DNA of 64,000 bases from Caulobacter sp. RHG1 (GCF_013181195.1 NZ_SMZP01000001.1:62001-126000), one strand, 5' to 3'. Positions 1 to 8,279 are shown, numbered from the stretch's first letter. The notes: generated by a model not told the origin, from the sequence alone. Translations and numbers: made by a program.

Positions 1-530
1 AGCACGAACGGCAGCATGACGTAATAGACCAGCGCCGCGCCCAGCAGGAACAGCACCGGCGAGGCGATCAGGAACGGCAGGAACGCGTTGCGCTCCTTCT
101 TGTACAGGCCCGGCGCGACGAAGCGGTACAGCTGCCAGGCGATGATCGGGAACGCCACCACGATGCCGGCGAACGCCGCCAGCTTGATGTTGGTGAAGAA
201 CTGCTCCAGCGGCGCGGTGGCCTGCAGCGTGATCTCCTTCATCGCGCTGGCCGGCACCGCCTTGATGCCGATCAGGGCCAGAAACAAGTCGAAGTGGCCG
301 TGCGAGGCGCCCGTGTCCTGCATGGCCTTAAGGCCCTCGGCCACGGTGAAGGGCCGCACCAGGAACAGAAAGATCGGCTTCACGAAGGCGAAGCAGACGC
401 CGAAGGCCACGGCGATCGCGCCGACGCAGATGATCAGGCGGGTGCGCAGCTCGACGAGGTGCTCCAGGAGCGGGGCGCGCGAGGCCTCGATCTCGTCCTC
501 GTGGTCGTATCCGATGGTCTTGTCGTTCAC
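1..530 (-). CDS. tatC: Sec-independent protein translocase TatC (partial, C-terminus off window)
   Basis: TatC is the polytopic inner-membrane receptor that binds twin-arginine signal peptides. Translation from GTG at 530 gives a cytoplasmic N-terminus with the family signature HLVELRTRL at about residues 24-32, followed by hydrophobic helices (one around LIICVGAIAVAFGVCF) and a periplasmic loop. About 176 residues are inside the window; the usual length is 250-290, so the last helices are missing. The start overlaps the tatB stop in a GTGA arrangement, which fixes the GTG start and implies translational coupling. It is the last of tatA-tatB-tatC. A Tat-type substrate, the pectate lyase at 35497, is encoded in the same window. 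Confidence 0.95.
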   Translation of the reverse strand, partial: MNDKTIGYDHEDEIEASRAPLLEHLVELRTRLIICVGAIAVAFGVCFAFVKPIFLFLVRPFTVAEGLKAMQDTGASHGHFDLFLALIGIKAVPASAMKEITLQATAPLEQFFTNIKLAAFAGIVVAFPIIAWQLYRFVAPGLYKKERNAFLPFLIASPVLFLLGAALVYYVMLPFV

Positions 531-1126
531 GAGGCGATGTCCGAAGCGGTGGAGTCGCCGGCCTTGGCGGCGCGCTTGCGCGGAGCCTTGGCGGCCGGAG
601 CGGCGACAGCTTTAGCGGCCGGCGCCTTCTTGGCAGGCGCGGCCTTCTTGGCCGGAGCCTTCACGGCCTTGGCGGCGGCCGGCTCGGCGACAGCCTTCTT
701 GCGCGGGGCGCGCTTGGGCTTGGCGGCCTCGACGGGCTCCGCGACCGCGTTGTCGGTGGTCAGGGCCGGATTGTGGATCTCGGCGCCGGCGTAGGGATGC
801 ATCTGGGTCGCGCCGCTGGACAGCGAGGCGTCGATGTCGGCGAACACCTGATCGACGTGGGCGTCCTTGGCGGCGTCGGCCGCCTCCTTGACCGGATTGG
901 CGTACTGGCCCTCGCGCATGGCCTGCACCTCGCGGCGCAGCTCCTCGAGTTCGGACTGCCGGGCCATCTCGTCGAAGCTGGCGCGGAATTCCGAAGCCAT
1001 GCCTCTCATCTTGCCGACGAACTGACCCAGCTTGCGCAGCAGGACGGGCAAGTCCTTGGGCCCGACGACGATCAGGGCCACGGCGGCGATGACGAGAAGT
1101 TCGGTGCCGCCGATATCAGGAAGCAT
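527..1126 (-). CDS. tatB: Sec-independent protein translocase TatB with Lys/Ala/Pro-rich tail
   Basis: TatB forms the substrate-receptor complex with TatC. The 199-residue product starts MLPDIGGTELLVIAAVALIV, a single N-terminal membrane helix with the conserved Glu, then GPKDLPVLLRKLGQ and an amphipathic helix (residues about 25-70), as in the family. From about residue 130 to the end the chain is almost only Ala, Lys, Pro, Arg and Val, with repeats such as APAKKAAPAKKAPAAKA, like a histone H1-type tail; TatB proteins are usually shorter and more acidic there. It lies 94 bp downstream of tatA and its stop overlaps the tatC start. Confidence 0.95.
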   Translation of the reverse strand: MLPDIGGTELLVIAAVALIVVGPKDLPVLLRKLGQFVGKMRGMASEFRASFDEMARQSELEELRREVQAMREGQYANPVKEAADAAKDAHVDQVFADIDASLSSGATQMHPYAGAEIHNPALTTDNAVAEPVEAAKPKRAPRKKAVAEPAAAKAVKAPAKKAAPAKKAPAAKAVAAPAAKAPRKRAAKAGDSTASDIAS

Positions 1127-1220
1127 GGACGCGCCTTAGAGCAGCGGGACTTAAGGGTTCCGCGCGATAAATGGATCGTCGCGCGCGAGAAACCCCTCCC
1201 CGCGCGCGTCATCGAAAGCC

Positions 1221-1445
1221 TTACGACTTGCGGAGTTCTTCGGCCTCGGCCTCGGTGCGCGGCAGCGCGCCCTTGGACTTGTTGTCGGCGACTTCGGTGC
1301 TGGTGTCGTCCTTCAGGCCGTCCTTGAACGCCTTGATGCCCTTGGCGGCGTCACCCATGACGCTCGACAGCTTGCCGCGGCCACCGAACAACAGGGCGAC
1401 GATCGCGATGACGATCACCCAGTGAATCCAACTCATGCTACCCAT
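1221..1445 (-). CDS. tatA: Sec-independent protein translocase TatA
   Basis: TatA oligomerises to form the translocation path for folded proteins. The 74-residue product has the expected short N-terminal helix ([16 protein letters not shown]), the hinge GGRGKL and an amphipathic helix ([17 protein letters not shown]), then a polar tail. Two ATGs lie three codons apart (1445 and 1436). The first is preferred because an AAGGAG sits about 10 bases upstream of it; initiation at the second would only remove MGS. It is the first gene of tatABC, and its promoter must lie in the 300 bases to the right. Confidence 0.95.
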   Translation of the reverse strand: MGSMSWIHWVIVIAIVALLFGGRGKLSSVMGDAAKGIKAFKDGLKDDTSTEVADNKSKGALPRTEAEAEELRKS

Positions 1446-1694
1446 GACGACGGTGCTCCTTGCGACAGCGGCGCTTTAGCCCCTGTGGCGTGTCGTTACA
1501 ATCTCTTCGCCGAATATAGGCTTGCCCTTGGGGCAGAGCCAAGCGTGGCGGATCAGCCATTTACGTCACAGCCCTCTGCGGAGGCCCTAAAGCCAAGCTA
1601 GTCGGCAAATTCTGCTCGGCCAAGTTGACCGCTTTTCGCCTCTTGCCTGACAGGTTCGCGCGATAAGACTCTGTAAAGCTTGAGATCGAGCTGC

Positions 1695-1708
1695 GGCACG
1701 GTCCTTGC
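1695..1708 (+). promoter_or_regulatory. Sigma-54 (RpoN) promoter
   Basis: The sequence GGCACGGTCCTTGC matches the -24/-12 consensus GGCAC-N5-TTGC, with the invariant GG (1695-1696) and GC (1707-1708) exactly ten bases apart. Transcription would begin near 1720, about 24 bases before the ATG at 1744. In Caulobacter RpoN mainly drives flagellar and stalk genes; that link is inference here. No activator site was identified. Confidence 0.75.
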
Positions 1709-1743
1709 GCACGATGTCGCACCCTCACCTCGCGAGTGCGCGC

Positions 1744-2055
1744 ATGTCTATCTCCTCCATCGGTTCCTCGGCCTATGCCGGCGCCTATAGCGGCCTGTCG
1801 GCCAGCCCGTCGTCGCCGATCGGTGAGACCTCGGCGAAGGACGAGTTCCTGAAATACGCCGCCATGACCCCCGCAGAGAAGATGCGGGCGGCCATGCTGG
1901 CCAAGCTGGGCGTCACCGAGGAAGAGCTGAAGGCGATGGAGCCCGAGAAGCGCAAGGCCATCGAGCAGAAGCTGAAGGACATGATCAAGGAGCAGGTCCA
2001 AAGCGATCCCGACGGCAAGAGCAAGACGGGGCTGGTGGCGGATATCCTGGCCTAG
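1744..2055 (+). CDS. Small conserved helical protein, unknown function
   Basis: A 103-residue soluble protein with no signal peptide. The first 35 residues are Ser/Gly/Ala-rich. Residues about 45-90 form a charged helical segment (TPAEKMRAAMLAKLGVTEEE, then KRKAIEQKLKDMIKEQV), a pattern I associate with small uncharacterised proteobacterial proteins. In-frame starts upstream (TTG 1705, ATG 1714) are rejected because they lie in or before the sigma-54 core promoter, ahead of the predicted transcript start. Its stop shares the bases CTAG with the convergent scpB stop. The promoter suggests co-regulation with motility or stalk genes, but the sequence itself does not name a function. Confidence 0.75.
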   Translation: MSISSIGSSAYAGAYSGLSASPSSPIGETSAKDEFLKYAAMTPAEKMRAAMLAKLGVTEEELKAMEPEKRKAIEQKLKDMIKEQVQSDPDGKSKTGLVADILA

Positions 2056-2723
2056 GGCTCGGCTTTCTCAGGCTCGCCCAGGAAGTCCTGGGCGAATTCC
2101 GGCGCCTCGCCGTCTTCCAGGTCCAGTGCGTCCTCTTCCTCGATCCGTAGGCCCAGCGGATCGGGCACGGTGAAGCCGGGCGGCAGGTTCATTTCCAGCA
2201 GGCCCGCCGCCTTCATCTCGGCGATTCCCGGCAGGTCGCTGAGATGCGCCAAGCCGTAGTGCTCCAGGAACGCATCCGTCGTCCCGAACGTCACCGGCCG
2301 GCCCGGAGTGCGCCGCCGCCCCCGCATCCGGATCAGACCCAGCTCCAGCAGGACGTCCAAGGTGCCGCGACTGGCCTGAACACCGCGCACGGCCTCTATC
2401 TCGGCCCGGGTCACCGGCTGGTGATAGGCGACGATGGCCAGGGTTTCCTGGGCGGCCTTGGACAGGCGGCGCGGCTCTTCGCGCTCCTCCGTCATCAGGA
2501 ACGACAGGTCGTGGGCGGTCTGGAACCGCCAGCGCCCGGCCACGCAGGCCAGTTCGATCCCCCGGCCCTCGTAGCGCGCCATCAGGCCGGCTATGGCTGC
2601 GCGGACGTCCGCGCCCTCCGGCAGACGCTTGGCCAGGTCGACGTCGCTCAGCGGCTCGGCCGCCGCGAACAGCAGCGCCTCGATGCAGCGTTCGACGAAG
2701 AGCGGGTCGAGGACGGCGGTCAT
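2052..2723 (-). CDS. scpB: Segregation and condensation protein B
   Basis: ScpB dimers bind ScpA and control the SMC chromosome-condensing ATPase. The 223-residue product shows the tandem winged-helix pattern: ERCIEALLFAAAEPLSDVDL at the N-terminus, then LSKAAQETLAIVAYHQPVTR AEIEAVRGV and a second wing ending GRPVTFGTT, followed by an acidic C-terminal tail. The length is normal. Its start overlaps the scpA stop by four bases (ATGA), so the two are translationally coupled, as is common for this pair. Confidence 0.95.
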   Translation of the reverse strand: MTAVLDPLFVERCIEALLFAAAEPLSDVDLAKRLPEGADVRAAIAGLMARYEGRGIELACVAGRWRFQTAHDLSFLMTEEREEPRRLSKAAQETLAIVAYHQPVTRAEIEAVRGVQASRGTLDVLLELGLIRMRGRRRTPGRPVTFGTTDAFLEHYGLAHLSDLPGIAEMKAAGLLEMNLPPGFTVPDPLGLRIEEEDALDLEDGEAPEFAQDFLGEPEKAEP

Positions 2724-3544
2724 TCGGTGATTTCCAGCGGCTCAGCCCGGGTGCGCAAGTAGATGTCCTCGAACGCGCCCATCTGGCGGGCCTCCAGGAT
2801 GCCTTCCTTCACCAGTTCCAGCGAGGCCGACAACGTCGAGGCCAGGTAGGAGGCCGGCGTCGGGCCATCCTCGTCCTCCAGCGCCTTCTCGATCGGGGCG
2901 ACCGTGGCCAGCACCGTCCAGTCGTCCATCTTGGGCAACAGGCTGCGCAGTCGGTCGCGGGCGTCTTCCAGCGGGTAGGCCGTGGGCGGGCGCGGCGCGT
3001 AGTGGCGGCTGTGCTCTTTCTTGCGCTGGGTGATGTAGGCGCTCATCAGGCCGTAGAGGTCGCCCTCCAGCCGGGTCGAGGAGACGATCTTCACCGCCTC
3101 CGGGTCACCGCGCATGAAGACGTCGCGGGCCAGGATCGGCCGCTCCTTCAGCGCCTCGACGGCCTTGCGCATGACGTCCAGCTTGGCCAGGCGGAAGGCC
3201 AGCTGAGCGGCCATCTCCTCGGCCGGCGGCTCTTCGGCCTTGGCGCGCTCGGGCTTGGGCAGCAGCAGACGGGATTTCAGATAGGCCAGCCAGGCGGCCA
3301 TGACGAGATAGTCGGCCGCCAGCGAGAACCGCACGCGGCGAGCCTGCTGGACGAAAGAGAGATACTGCTCGGCCAGGCGAGTGATCGACAGCTGCAGCAG
3401 GTCGACCTTCTGGCTGCGCGCCAGGGCCAGCAGGACGTGCAGCGGGCCTTCATAGCCGTCGATGTCGATGACCAGGGCCGCGCCGTCTTCGGCCGCCGCA
3501 TCGGCGGCCGCAAAGTCGAAGGTGGGCTGGAAGCCCGTGTTCAA
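2720..3544 (-). CDS. scpA: Segregation and condensation protein A (kleisin)
   Basis: ScpA is the kleisin that bridges SMC heads. The 274-residue product has the conserved N-terminal block GYEGPLHVLLALARSQKVDL and SITRLAEQYL (residues about 30-65), AADYLVMAAWLAYLKSRLLL, and a C-terminal winged-helix-like region ending in FEDIYLRTR. It overlaps both neighbours by four bases (nagZ upstream, scpB downstream), so SPOR gene-nagZ-scpA-scpB read as one operon. Confidence 0.95.
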   Translation of the reverse strand: MNTGFQPTFDFAAADAAAEDGAALVIDIDGYEGPLHVLLALARSQKVDLLQLSITRLAEQYLSFVQQARRVRFSLAADYLVMAAWLAYLKSRLLLPKPERAKAEEPPAEEMAAQLAFRLAKLDVMRKAVEALKERPILARDVFMRGDPEAVKIVSSTRLEGDLYGLMSAYITQRKKEHSRHYAPRPPTAYPLEDARDRLRSLLPKMDDWTVLATVAPIEKALEDEDGPTPASYLASTLSASLELVKEGILEARQMGAFEDIYLRTRAEPLEITE

Positions 3545-4581
3545 GCGTACCGGCCGTCGAACGCCGCATCGAAGCGGGCGCGGGCCTCGGCCACATCGAA
3601 GGGTTCCGGAACCTTGACCAGGCGGCCCATGACGGCCTGAGCCCGACGACGCGCCTCCTTGCCCATCTTGCCGACGCCCGACATCACGCCCTTCATCTCG
3701 GCCATGTCGCCGTTGCAGTGCAGGACGACGTCGCAGCCGGCTGACAGGCTGTCCTTGGCGCGCTGCTTGAAGTCGCCGGTCAGCGCCTTCATCGACAGGT
3801 CGTCGCTCATCAGAAGTCCGTCGAAGCCGATGGATTCGCGGATGATTTTCTTGATCGCCTTCTTCGATGTCGTCGCCGGGCGGCTACGGTCGATGGCCGT
3901 GTAGACGACGTGGGCGGTCATCGCCATCGGCATGTCGGACAGCACGCGGAACGGCGCGAAGTCGCGGGCGTCCAGCTCGGCCAGCTTGGCCTTCACGACC
4001 GGCAGCTCCAGGTGGCTGTCGCTCATGGCGCGGCCGTGGCCGGGGATGTGCTTGATGATCGGCAGCACGCCGCCGGCCAGCAGGCCCTCGGCCGCCGCGC
4101 GGCCCAGGGTCGCCACCTGCTCGGGGGTGTCGCCATAGGCGCGGTCGCCGATGATCTCGTGGCCCTTGGGATCAGGCACGTCCAAGACCGGCACGCAGTC
4201 GACATTGACGCCCATCGAAGTCAGGTCGTGGGCGATCAGGCGTGCGCCCAGGCGGGTGATCTCCCGGGCCACCAGCGGGTCGTTGGCCACCAGCTCGCCA
4301 TACGCGCGGCCCGGAGGATAGATCCGCCAGTGCGGCGCCTGCAGGCGAGCGACGCGGCCGCCCTCCTGGTCGATCAGGATCGGCGCGTCGGGACGCCCGA
4401 CCGTGTCGCGCAGGGCCGCGGTCAGCGCCCGCACTTGGTTGGGGTCGGCGATGTTGCGCTTGAACAGGATGAAGCCCCACGGCTTCACATCCTTGAAGAA
4501 GGCGACCTCCTCGGCCGTCAGCGTGGTCCCGGCGCAGCCGAGAATGGCGGCGGAAGAGGAAGCGCCCATCAGCAAGCTCAT
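3541..4581 (-). CDS. nagZ: Beta-N-acetylhexosaminidase NagZ
   Basis: NagZ removes GlcNAc from anhydro-muropeptides during cytoplasmic peptidoglycan recycling (glycoside hydrolase family 3). The 346-residue product has LIDQEGGRVARL (substrate loop), KHIPGHGRAMSDSHLELP (the Asp/His acid-base motif) and LLMSDDLSMKAL, which contains the nucleophile Asp. It has no signal peptide, consistent with cytoplasmic action, and the length is typical. Its start overlaps the SPOR gene stop (ATGA) and its stop overlaps scpA. Confidence 0.95.
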   Translation of the reverse strand: MSLLMGASSSAAILGCAGTTLTAEEVAFFKDVKPWGFILFKRNIADPNQVRALTAALRDTVGRPDAPILIDQEGGRVARLQAPHWRIYPPGRAYGELVANDPLVAREITRLGARLIAHDLTSMGVNVDCVPVLDVPDPKGHEIIGDRAYGDTPEQVATLGRAAAEGLLAGGVLPIIKHIPGHGRAMSDSHLELPVVKAKLAELDARDFAPFRVLSDMPMAMTAHVVYTAIDRSRPATTSKKAIKKIIRESIGFDGLLMSDDLSMKALTGDFKQRAKDSLSAGCDVVLHCNGDMAEMKGVMSGVGKMGKEARRRAQAVMGRLVKVPEPFDVAEARARFDAAFDGRYA

Positions 4582-5384
4582 TTGACGAAGCAGGATTTAC
4601 CGGAAGCCGAGATCGCGTCGCAGAAGGCCTTGGCGGCGTCACGGCTGGCGAAGCCCGTCACCGAGGTGCGGTAGAGCGTGGTGCCGTTCCGGTCGATCGC
4701 TTCGACCTTCTTGCCCTTGCCCGACGCCAGACCGGGGGCCAGGCGGGTGGCTTCGCTCCAGGCGCGGTCAGCCAGAGCCGGCGAGGACAGCGCGCCGATC
4801 TGCACCGAGGCCGGACCGGTCGAGACGGCGGCGGGCTTGGGCGCGGCCGGCGCCGGGGTCGCGGCGGCGACCTGGACAGGCTTAGGCGGCGCGGGCTTCT
4901 GGGCGGCGGCGGTGGCCAGGGACTCGATGGTCGGAGCCGGGCGAGCAGCCGGCGTCGCCGGCTGGGTCGCGGTCGGGGCGGGCTTGGCGGCCGGCAGGGC
5001 GGCGGTCTGCACCGGGGCGGTGTTCAGGGGAACGGCCGGACGGGCGACCGGCGCCTCGGGCGGCGCGGCGAAGGTGGCCGACGGCTGCGGCTCCTCGTTG
5101 TGGTAGATCTGCAGGCCGGCGGCCGGATCCTGCGGCTGGGCGGCGGCCGGCGGCGGGGTCTTCATCTGCGCGACTTCCGAGCCCACGGCCTGAGGCGCAT
5201 CGTTGGGACCGCGGATGCCGCCGCGATAGATCATGACCACCGCCACGACCAGGGTGACCAGCACCACGGCGCTGATGATCAGGGTCATCGGCAGCGGGCG
5301 CGACCCGCGCACGGGCTGACGCGCGTCGAACGACAGCGGCGCGTCGGTGGGCGGCGTATAGGCCCCGCGGTGCGGATCGGACAT
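4578..5384 (-). CDS. SPOR domain membrane protein
   Basis: A 268-residue bitopic protein: a cytoplasmic N-terminus of about 30 residues, one membrane helix (LPMTLIISAVVLVTLVVAVV, about 32-52), a long Pro/Ala-rich periplasmic linker (about 70-185), and a C-terminal SPOR domain (about 190-268; SVQIGALSSPALADRAWSEA, RTSVTGFASRDAAKAFC). SPOR domains bind denuded glycan at division sites. It is the first gene of the nagZ-scpA-scpB operon and lies 176 bp downstream of dgt. It is FtsN-like in layout but without an FtsN core that I can recognise. Confidence 0.88.
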   Translation of the reverse strand: MSDPHRGAYTPPTDAPLSFDARQPVRGSRPLPMTLIISAVVLVTLVVAVVMIYRGGIRGPNDAPQAVGSEVAQMKTPPPAAAQPQDPAAGLQIYHNEEPQPSATFAAPPEAPVARPAVPLNTAPVQTAALPAAKPAPTATQPATPAARPAPTIESLATAAAQKPAPPKPVQVAAATPAPAAPKPAAVSTGPASVQIGALSSPALADRAWSEATRLAPGLASGKGKKVEAIDRNGTTLYRTSVTGFASRDAAKAFCDAISASGKSCFVK

Positions 5385-5560
5385 CTCAGATAGGCTCCAA
5401 AAACTCGGCGCATCGGTTGTTCGGGAGGACGCTCGAATCAGACGCGCGCGACCCTAGGTTACCCAACGTCGGCGCGTCCCAGAAGCGCCCGCCCCTCTCA
5501 GGTGGCGGACGAGCCGCCGCTCGCGTCCCCGTTCCGAGTCTTTGGAGAAGCCGTCAGGCC

Positions 5561-6745
5561 CTAATTCCAGACGTCGAGATGGAACAGCTTGCGGTGCTCT
5601 TCTATCGCGAAGCGGTCGGTCATGCCCGCGATATAGTCGCAGACCACGCGGGCCCGGCCAGCTTCGTCGCGGTTCTGCGACTTGGCGAACCAGACGGTCG
5701 GCAAGACCTCCGGCTCCCGCAGGAATAGCGTGAACATTTCGCCGAGAATACGGCGGGCCTGGCTGCGCGTGCGATTGACCCGCCAGTGACGGTACATCCG
5801 CTCGTGCAGGAAGGCGCGCAAGCGCGCCAGATCCTCGGCCATGTCGGGCGAGAAGGCGACCAGGGCGTGGTCCAGGCCGCGCACGTCGTCGGCCGAGGCG
5901 ACGCCGGTCGCGGCGGCGCGCTGCAGGGTCTCGCCCATCACGTCGTCGACCATGGCGCCGATCATGCGGCGTACGGCTTCGAGGTGGGTCAGGCGAGCGT
6001 CAAGGTCGGGTCGCTCGCTCTTCACGGCCGCCAGGATCGGACCGATCAGCGGCACGTCCATCAGCTCGTCCAGGGTGAACAGGCCCGCGGTGACGCCGTC
6101 GTCGACGTCGTGGTTGTTGTAGGCGATGTCGTCGGCCAGGGCCGCTACCTGCGCTTCGGCCGACGCCCAGGTGCCCAGACCCAGGCGATACTCGTCGTCA
6201 TACTTCTGGATGGCCTTCCAGGAGGGCTTGCCCAACTTGTTGGTCACCGGGCCGTTGTGCTTGATGATCCCTTCCAGGGTCTCCCAGGTCAGGTTGAGGC
6301 CCAGAAAATCCGGATAGCGGTGCTCCAGCTCGGTCACGACCCGAAACGTCTGGACGTTGTGGTCGAAGCCGCCATAGGGGCGCATCTGGATTTCCAGCTC
6401 GTCCTCGCCGGCGTGGCCGAACGGCGGGTGGCCCAGGTCATGGCCCAGGGCGATGGTCTCGGCCAGGTCGCTGTCCAGACCCAGGGCGGTCGCCAACGAG
6501 CGCGCCACCTGCGCCACTTCCAGCGAATGGGTCAGGCGGGTGCGGAAATTGTCGCCCTCGTGGGCCACGAAGACCTGGGTCTTTTCCTTCAAGCGACGGA
6601 AGGCCGAGGTATGGATGATACGGTCGCGATCGCGGGCGAACGGGGTGCGGCTGCGGCTCTCATCCTCCACGAACCGACGCCCCTTGGACTTGGAGGGGTC
6701 TTCGGCATAGGGCGCGCGGGGGACGAAGTACGGGGCCTGGGACAT
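5561..6745 (-). CDS. dgt: Deoxyguanosinetriphosphate triphosphohydrolase-like protein
   Basis: An HD-domain hydrolase that converts dNTPs to deoxynucleoside plus triphosphate. The 394-residue product carries the HD metal motif: [16 protein letters not shown], then [19 protein letters not shown] (residues about 105-125), and later [15 protein letters not shown], as in the shorter (type 2) dGTPase-like proteins. The N-terminal [20 protein letters not shown] is also typical. It is read leftward and lies head-to-head with erpA, with about 90 bp between them. In many alphaproteobacteria argS follows dgt; here the next gene is the SPOR protein. Confidence 0.93.
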   Translation of the reverse strand: MSQAPYFVPRAPYAEDPSKSKGRRFVEDESRSRTPFARDRDRIIHTSAFRRLKEKTQVFVAHEGDNFRTRLTHSLEVAQVARSLATALGLDSDLAETIALGHDLGHPPFGHAGEDELEIQMRPYGGFDHNVQTFRVVTELEHRYPDFLGLNLTWETLEGIIKHNGPVTNKLGKPSWKAIQKYDDEYRLGLGTWASAEAQVAALADDIAYNNHDVDDGVTAGLFTLDELMDVPLIGPILAAVKSERPDLDARLTHLEAVRRMIGAMVDDVMGETLQRAAATGVASADDVRGLDHALVAFSPDMAEDLARLRAFLHERMYRHWRVNRTRSQARRILGEMFTLFLREPEVLPTVWFAKSQNRDEAGRARVVCDYIAGMTDRFAIEEHRKLFHLDVWN

Positions 6746-6834
6746 GAACCGCCTTTGGTCGCTTTGGACGATTTGGCCCCTTCCTTAAGGGGCGCGTCAC
6801 CCTCATATAGGCTGAAGGTGACTTTTCCACAGCC

Positions 6835-7167
6835 ATGACCCAGTTAGACTTAACGCTTTCCGAAAACGCCGCACGGCGGATCAAGGCCATCTCGCAAAAC
6901 GAGGGCCGCAGCCTGATGCTGCGCGTCGCCGTCGACGGCGGCGGCTGCTCAGGCTTCCAGTACCGTTTCGACCTGGTCGACACCGTCGAGGACGACGACC
7001 TGAAGGTCGAGCGCGACGACGCGGTAGCCTTGGTCGACGTCGTCTCCCTGGCCCTGCTGAAGGGGTCGGAGATCGATTTCGTCGACGAACTGGCCGGCGC
7101 CGAGTTCCGGGTCCGCAACCCCAACGCCAAATCCAGCTGCGGCTGCGGCGTCAGCTTCTCGATCTAG
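6835..7167 (+). CDS. erpA: Iron-sulfur cluster insertion protein, ErpA/IscA family
   Basis: An A-type carrier that hands Fe-S clusters to apoproteins. The 110-residue product has the conserved GGCSGFQY (first Cys) and the C-terminal SSCGCGVSF (Cys-x-Cys), so all three ligand cysteines are present. It is divergent from dgt. Its 3' end overlaps the 3' end of the convergent merR gene by 17 bp, leaving no room for a terminator between them. ErpA rather than IscA is likely because no isc/suf genes are adjacent, but family members are hard to tell apart. Confidence 0.93.
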   Translation: MTQLDLTLSENAARRIKAISQNEGRSLMLRVAVDGGGCSGFQYRFDLVDTVEDDDLKVERDDAVALVDVVSLALLKGSEIDFVDELAGAEFRVRNPNAKSSCGCGVSFSI

Positions 7168-7555
7168 GCCCAAGCGCTTCGAGAATCCGGCAGTCCGACA
7201 CCACGCCGTGGCGGCACTGGGTCAGCAGCGACGACAGCTCACGCCGCAGCGCCTCCAGGTCGGCGATCTTGCGCTCGACATCTTCGAGCCGAGCGCGGGC
7301 CAAGTCGTCGACGGTCGCGCAGGACTGGGTCTTGTCGTCTGACAGCGCCAATAGCTCGCGCACCTGCTCCAGTGAAAAGCCCAGGTCGCGAGCGCGGCGG
7401 ATGAACGACAGCCGGTTCAGCGCCTCGTCGTCATAGGCCCGATAGTTGCCTTCGGTGCGCGGCGGCGCGGTCAGCAGGCCGATGCGCTCGTAGTAACGGA
7501 TGGTCTCGACCTTGGTCTGGGTGGCGCGGGACAGGTCTCCGATGGCGTGGGTCAT
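7151..7555 (-). CDS. MerR-family metal-responsive regulator
   Basis: A 134-residue MerR protein: winged HTH at residues 1-70 (IGDLSRATQTKVETIRYYER), a dimerisation helix, and a C-terminal metal loop. Cysteines fall at 79, 114 and 122 with His 116 (CRHGVVSDC). Retention of Cys79 with the Cys114 loop resembles the divalent-metal sensors ZntR/CadR/PbrR more than CueR. The start is the ATG at 7555, which overlaps the transporter stop (ATGA), so the regulator is the second gene of the operon it probably controls. The exact metal cannot be read from the sequence. Confidence 0.9.
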   Translation of the reverse strand: MTHAIGDLSRATQTKVETIRYYERIGLLTAPPRTEGNYRAYDDEALNRLSFIRRARDLGFSLEQVRELLALSDDKTQSCATVDDLARARLEDVERKIADLEALRRELSSLLTQCRHGVVSDCRILEALGPRSRS

Positions 7556-8220
7556 GCCGGTTCCCGTCGACGCGCCTCGACCTTGAAGACCGGCGGCGGA
7601 GCCTTGGCGGTCTTCAGCTCGGCGCGCGCTTGGCGCACGATCTGCCAGCCGCCTTGCAGGGCCAGGCCGGCCATCACGGCGGCGACCGCCAGGTCCGGCC
7701 AGCGCGTGCCGGTCCCCAGCACACCCGCCGCCGCCAGCATCACCGCCACATTGCCGATCGCGTCGTTGCGCGAGCAGATCCAAACCGAACGCATATTGGC
7801 GTCGCCATTGCGAAACCTGAACAGCATCACCGCCGTCACGGCGTTGGCGATCAGCGCCGCGAGGCCAATGACGCCCATGACCGGCGCCTCTGGCGTCTCG
7901 CCGCGCCAGACGCCCCACAGGGTCATGCCTGCGACCCAGCCGCCGAACAGCAGCATGGTCGCGCCCTTCAGCATTGCCGCCCGCGCCCGCCAGGTCAGCG
8001 CCATGCCCGCAACGCCCAGGCTGATGCCGTAGTTGGCCGCGTCACCCAGAAAGTCGAGCGAGTCAGCCTGCAGCGCCGCCGAACCCGACAGCAGCCCCGC
8101 CGCGCCCTCGACCGCGAACATGCCGGCGTTGATGGCCAGAGCCAGCCACAGGGCCAGCCGCCAGCGCCCCGCCGGGGGCTGGTCGGTCTTGCAGAGATCG
8201 TCGCCGCAGCAGTTGGCCAT
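7552..8220 (-). CDS. Cation diffusion facilitator-like efflux transporter
   Basis: A 222-residue membrane protein of the CDF/cation-efflux type, predicted to export a divalent metal in exchange for protons. Six hydrophobic segments are visible. Two carry the expected acidic motifs: ALQADSLDFLGDAANYG (helix II, DxxxD-like) and SRNDAIGNVAVMLAA (helix V). The N-terminus MANCCGDDLC (Cys 4, 5, 10) could pre-bind metal. The long cytoplasmic C-terminal domain of YiiP is missing, so this is a short CDF. It is preceded by a MerR-type promoter and coupled to the merR gene. Confidence 0.88.
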   Translation of the reverse strand: MANCCGDDLCKTDQPPAGRWRLALWLALAINAGMFAVEGAAGLLSGSAALQADSLDFLGDAANYGISLGVAGMALTWRARAAMLKGATMLLFGGWVAGMTLWGVWRGETPEAPVMGVIGLAALIANAVTAVMLFRFRNGDANMRSVWICSRNDAIGNVAVMLAAAGVLGTGTRWPDLAVAAVMAGLALQGGWQIVRQARAELKTAKAPPPVFKVEARRREPA

Positions 8221-8244
8221 GCCTTCACCTCATCGAACGAGGTC

Positions 8245-8275
8245 AGCCTGCACCCTGAAGCGACTACAGGGTCAA
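8245..8275 (-). promoter_or_regulatory. MerR-type promoter and operator
   Basis: On the minus strand a -35 TTGACC (8270-8275) and a -10 CAGGCT (8245-8250) are separated by 19 bases, the overlong spacer typical of MerR-controlled promoters. The spacer holds the inverted repeat ACCCTGTAG-N3-CTTCAGGGT (8252-8272), close to the known ACTCTGTAG/CTACAGGGT sites of ZntR/CadR/PbrR regulators. It lies about 25 bases before the transporter start. Confidence 0.8.
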
Positions 8276-8279
8276 GCCG

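Noticed and set aside
7556..7918. N-terminal extension of the MerR protein to 255 residues.
   Set aside because: The extra part is the out-of-frame reading of the CDF transporter gene and is Arg/Gly-rich; the HTH begins right after ATG 7555.
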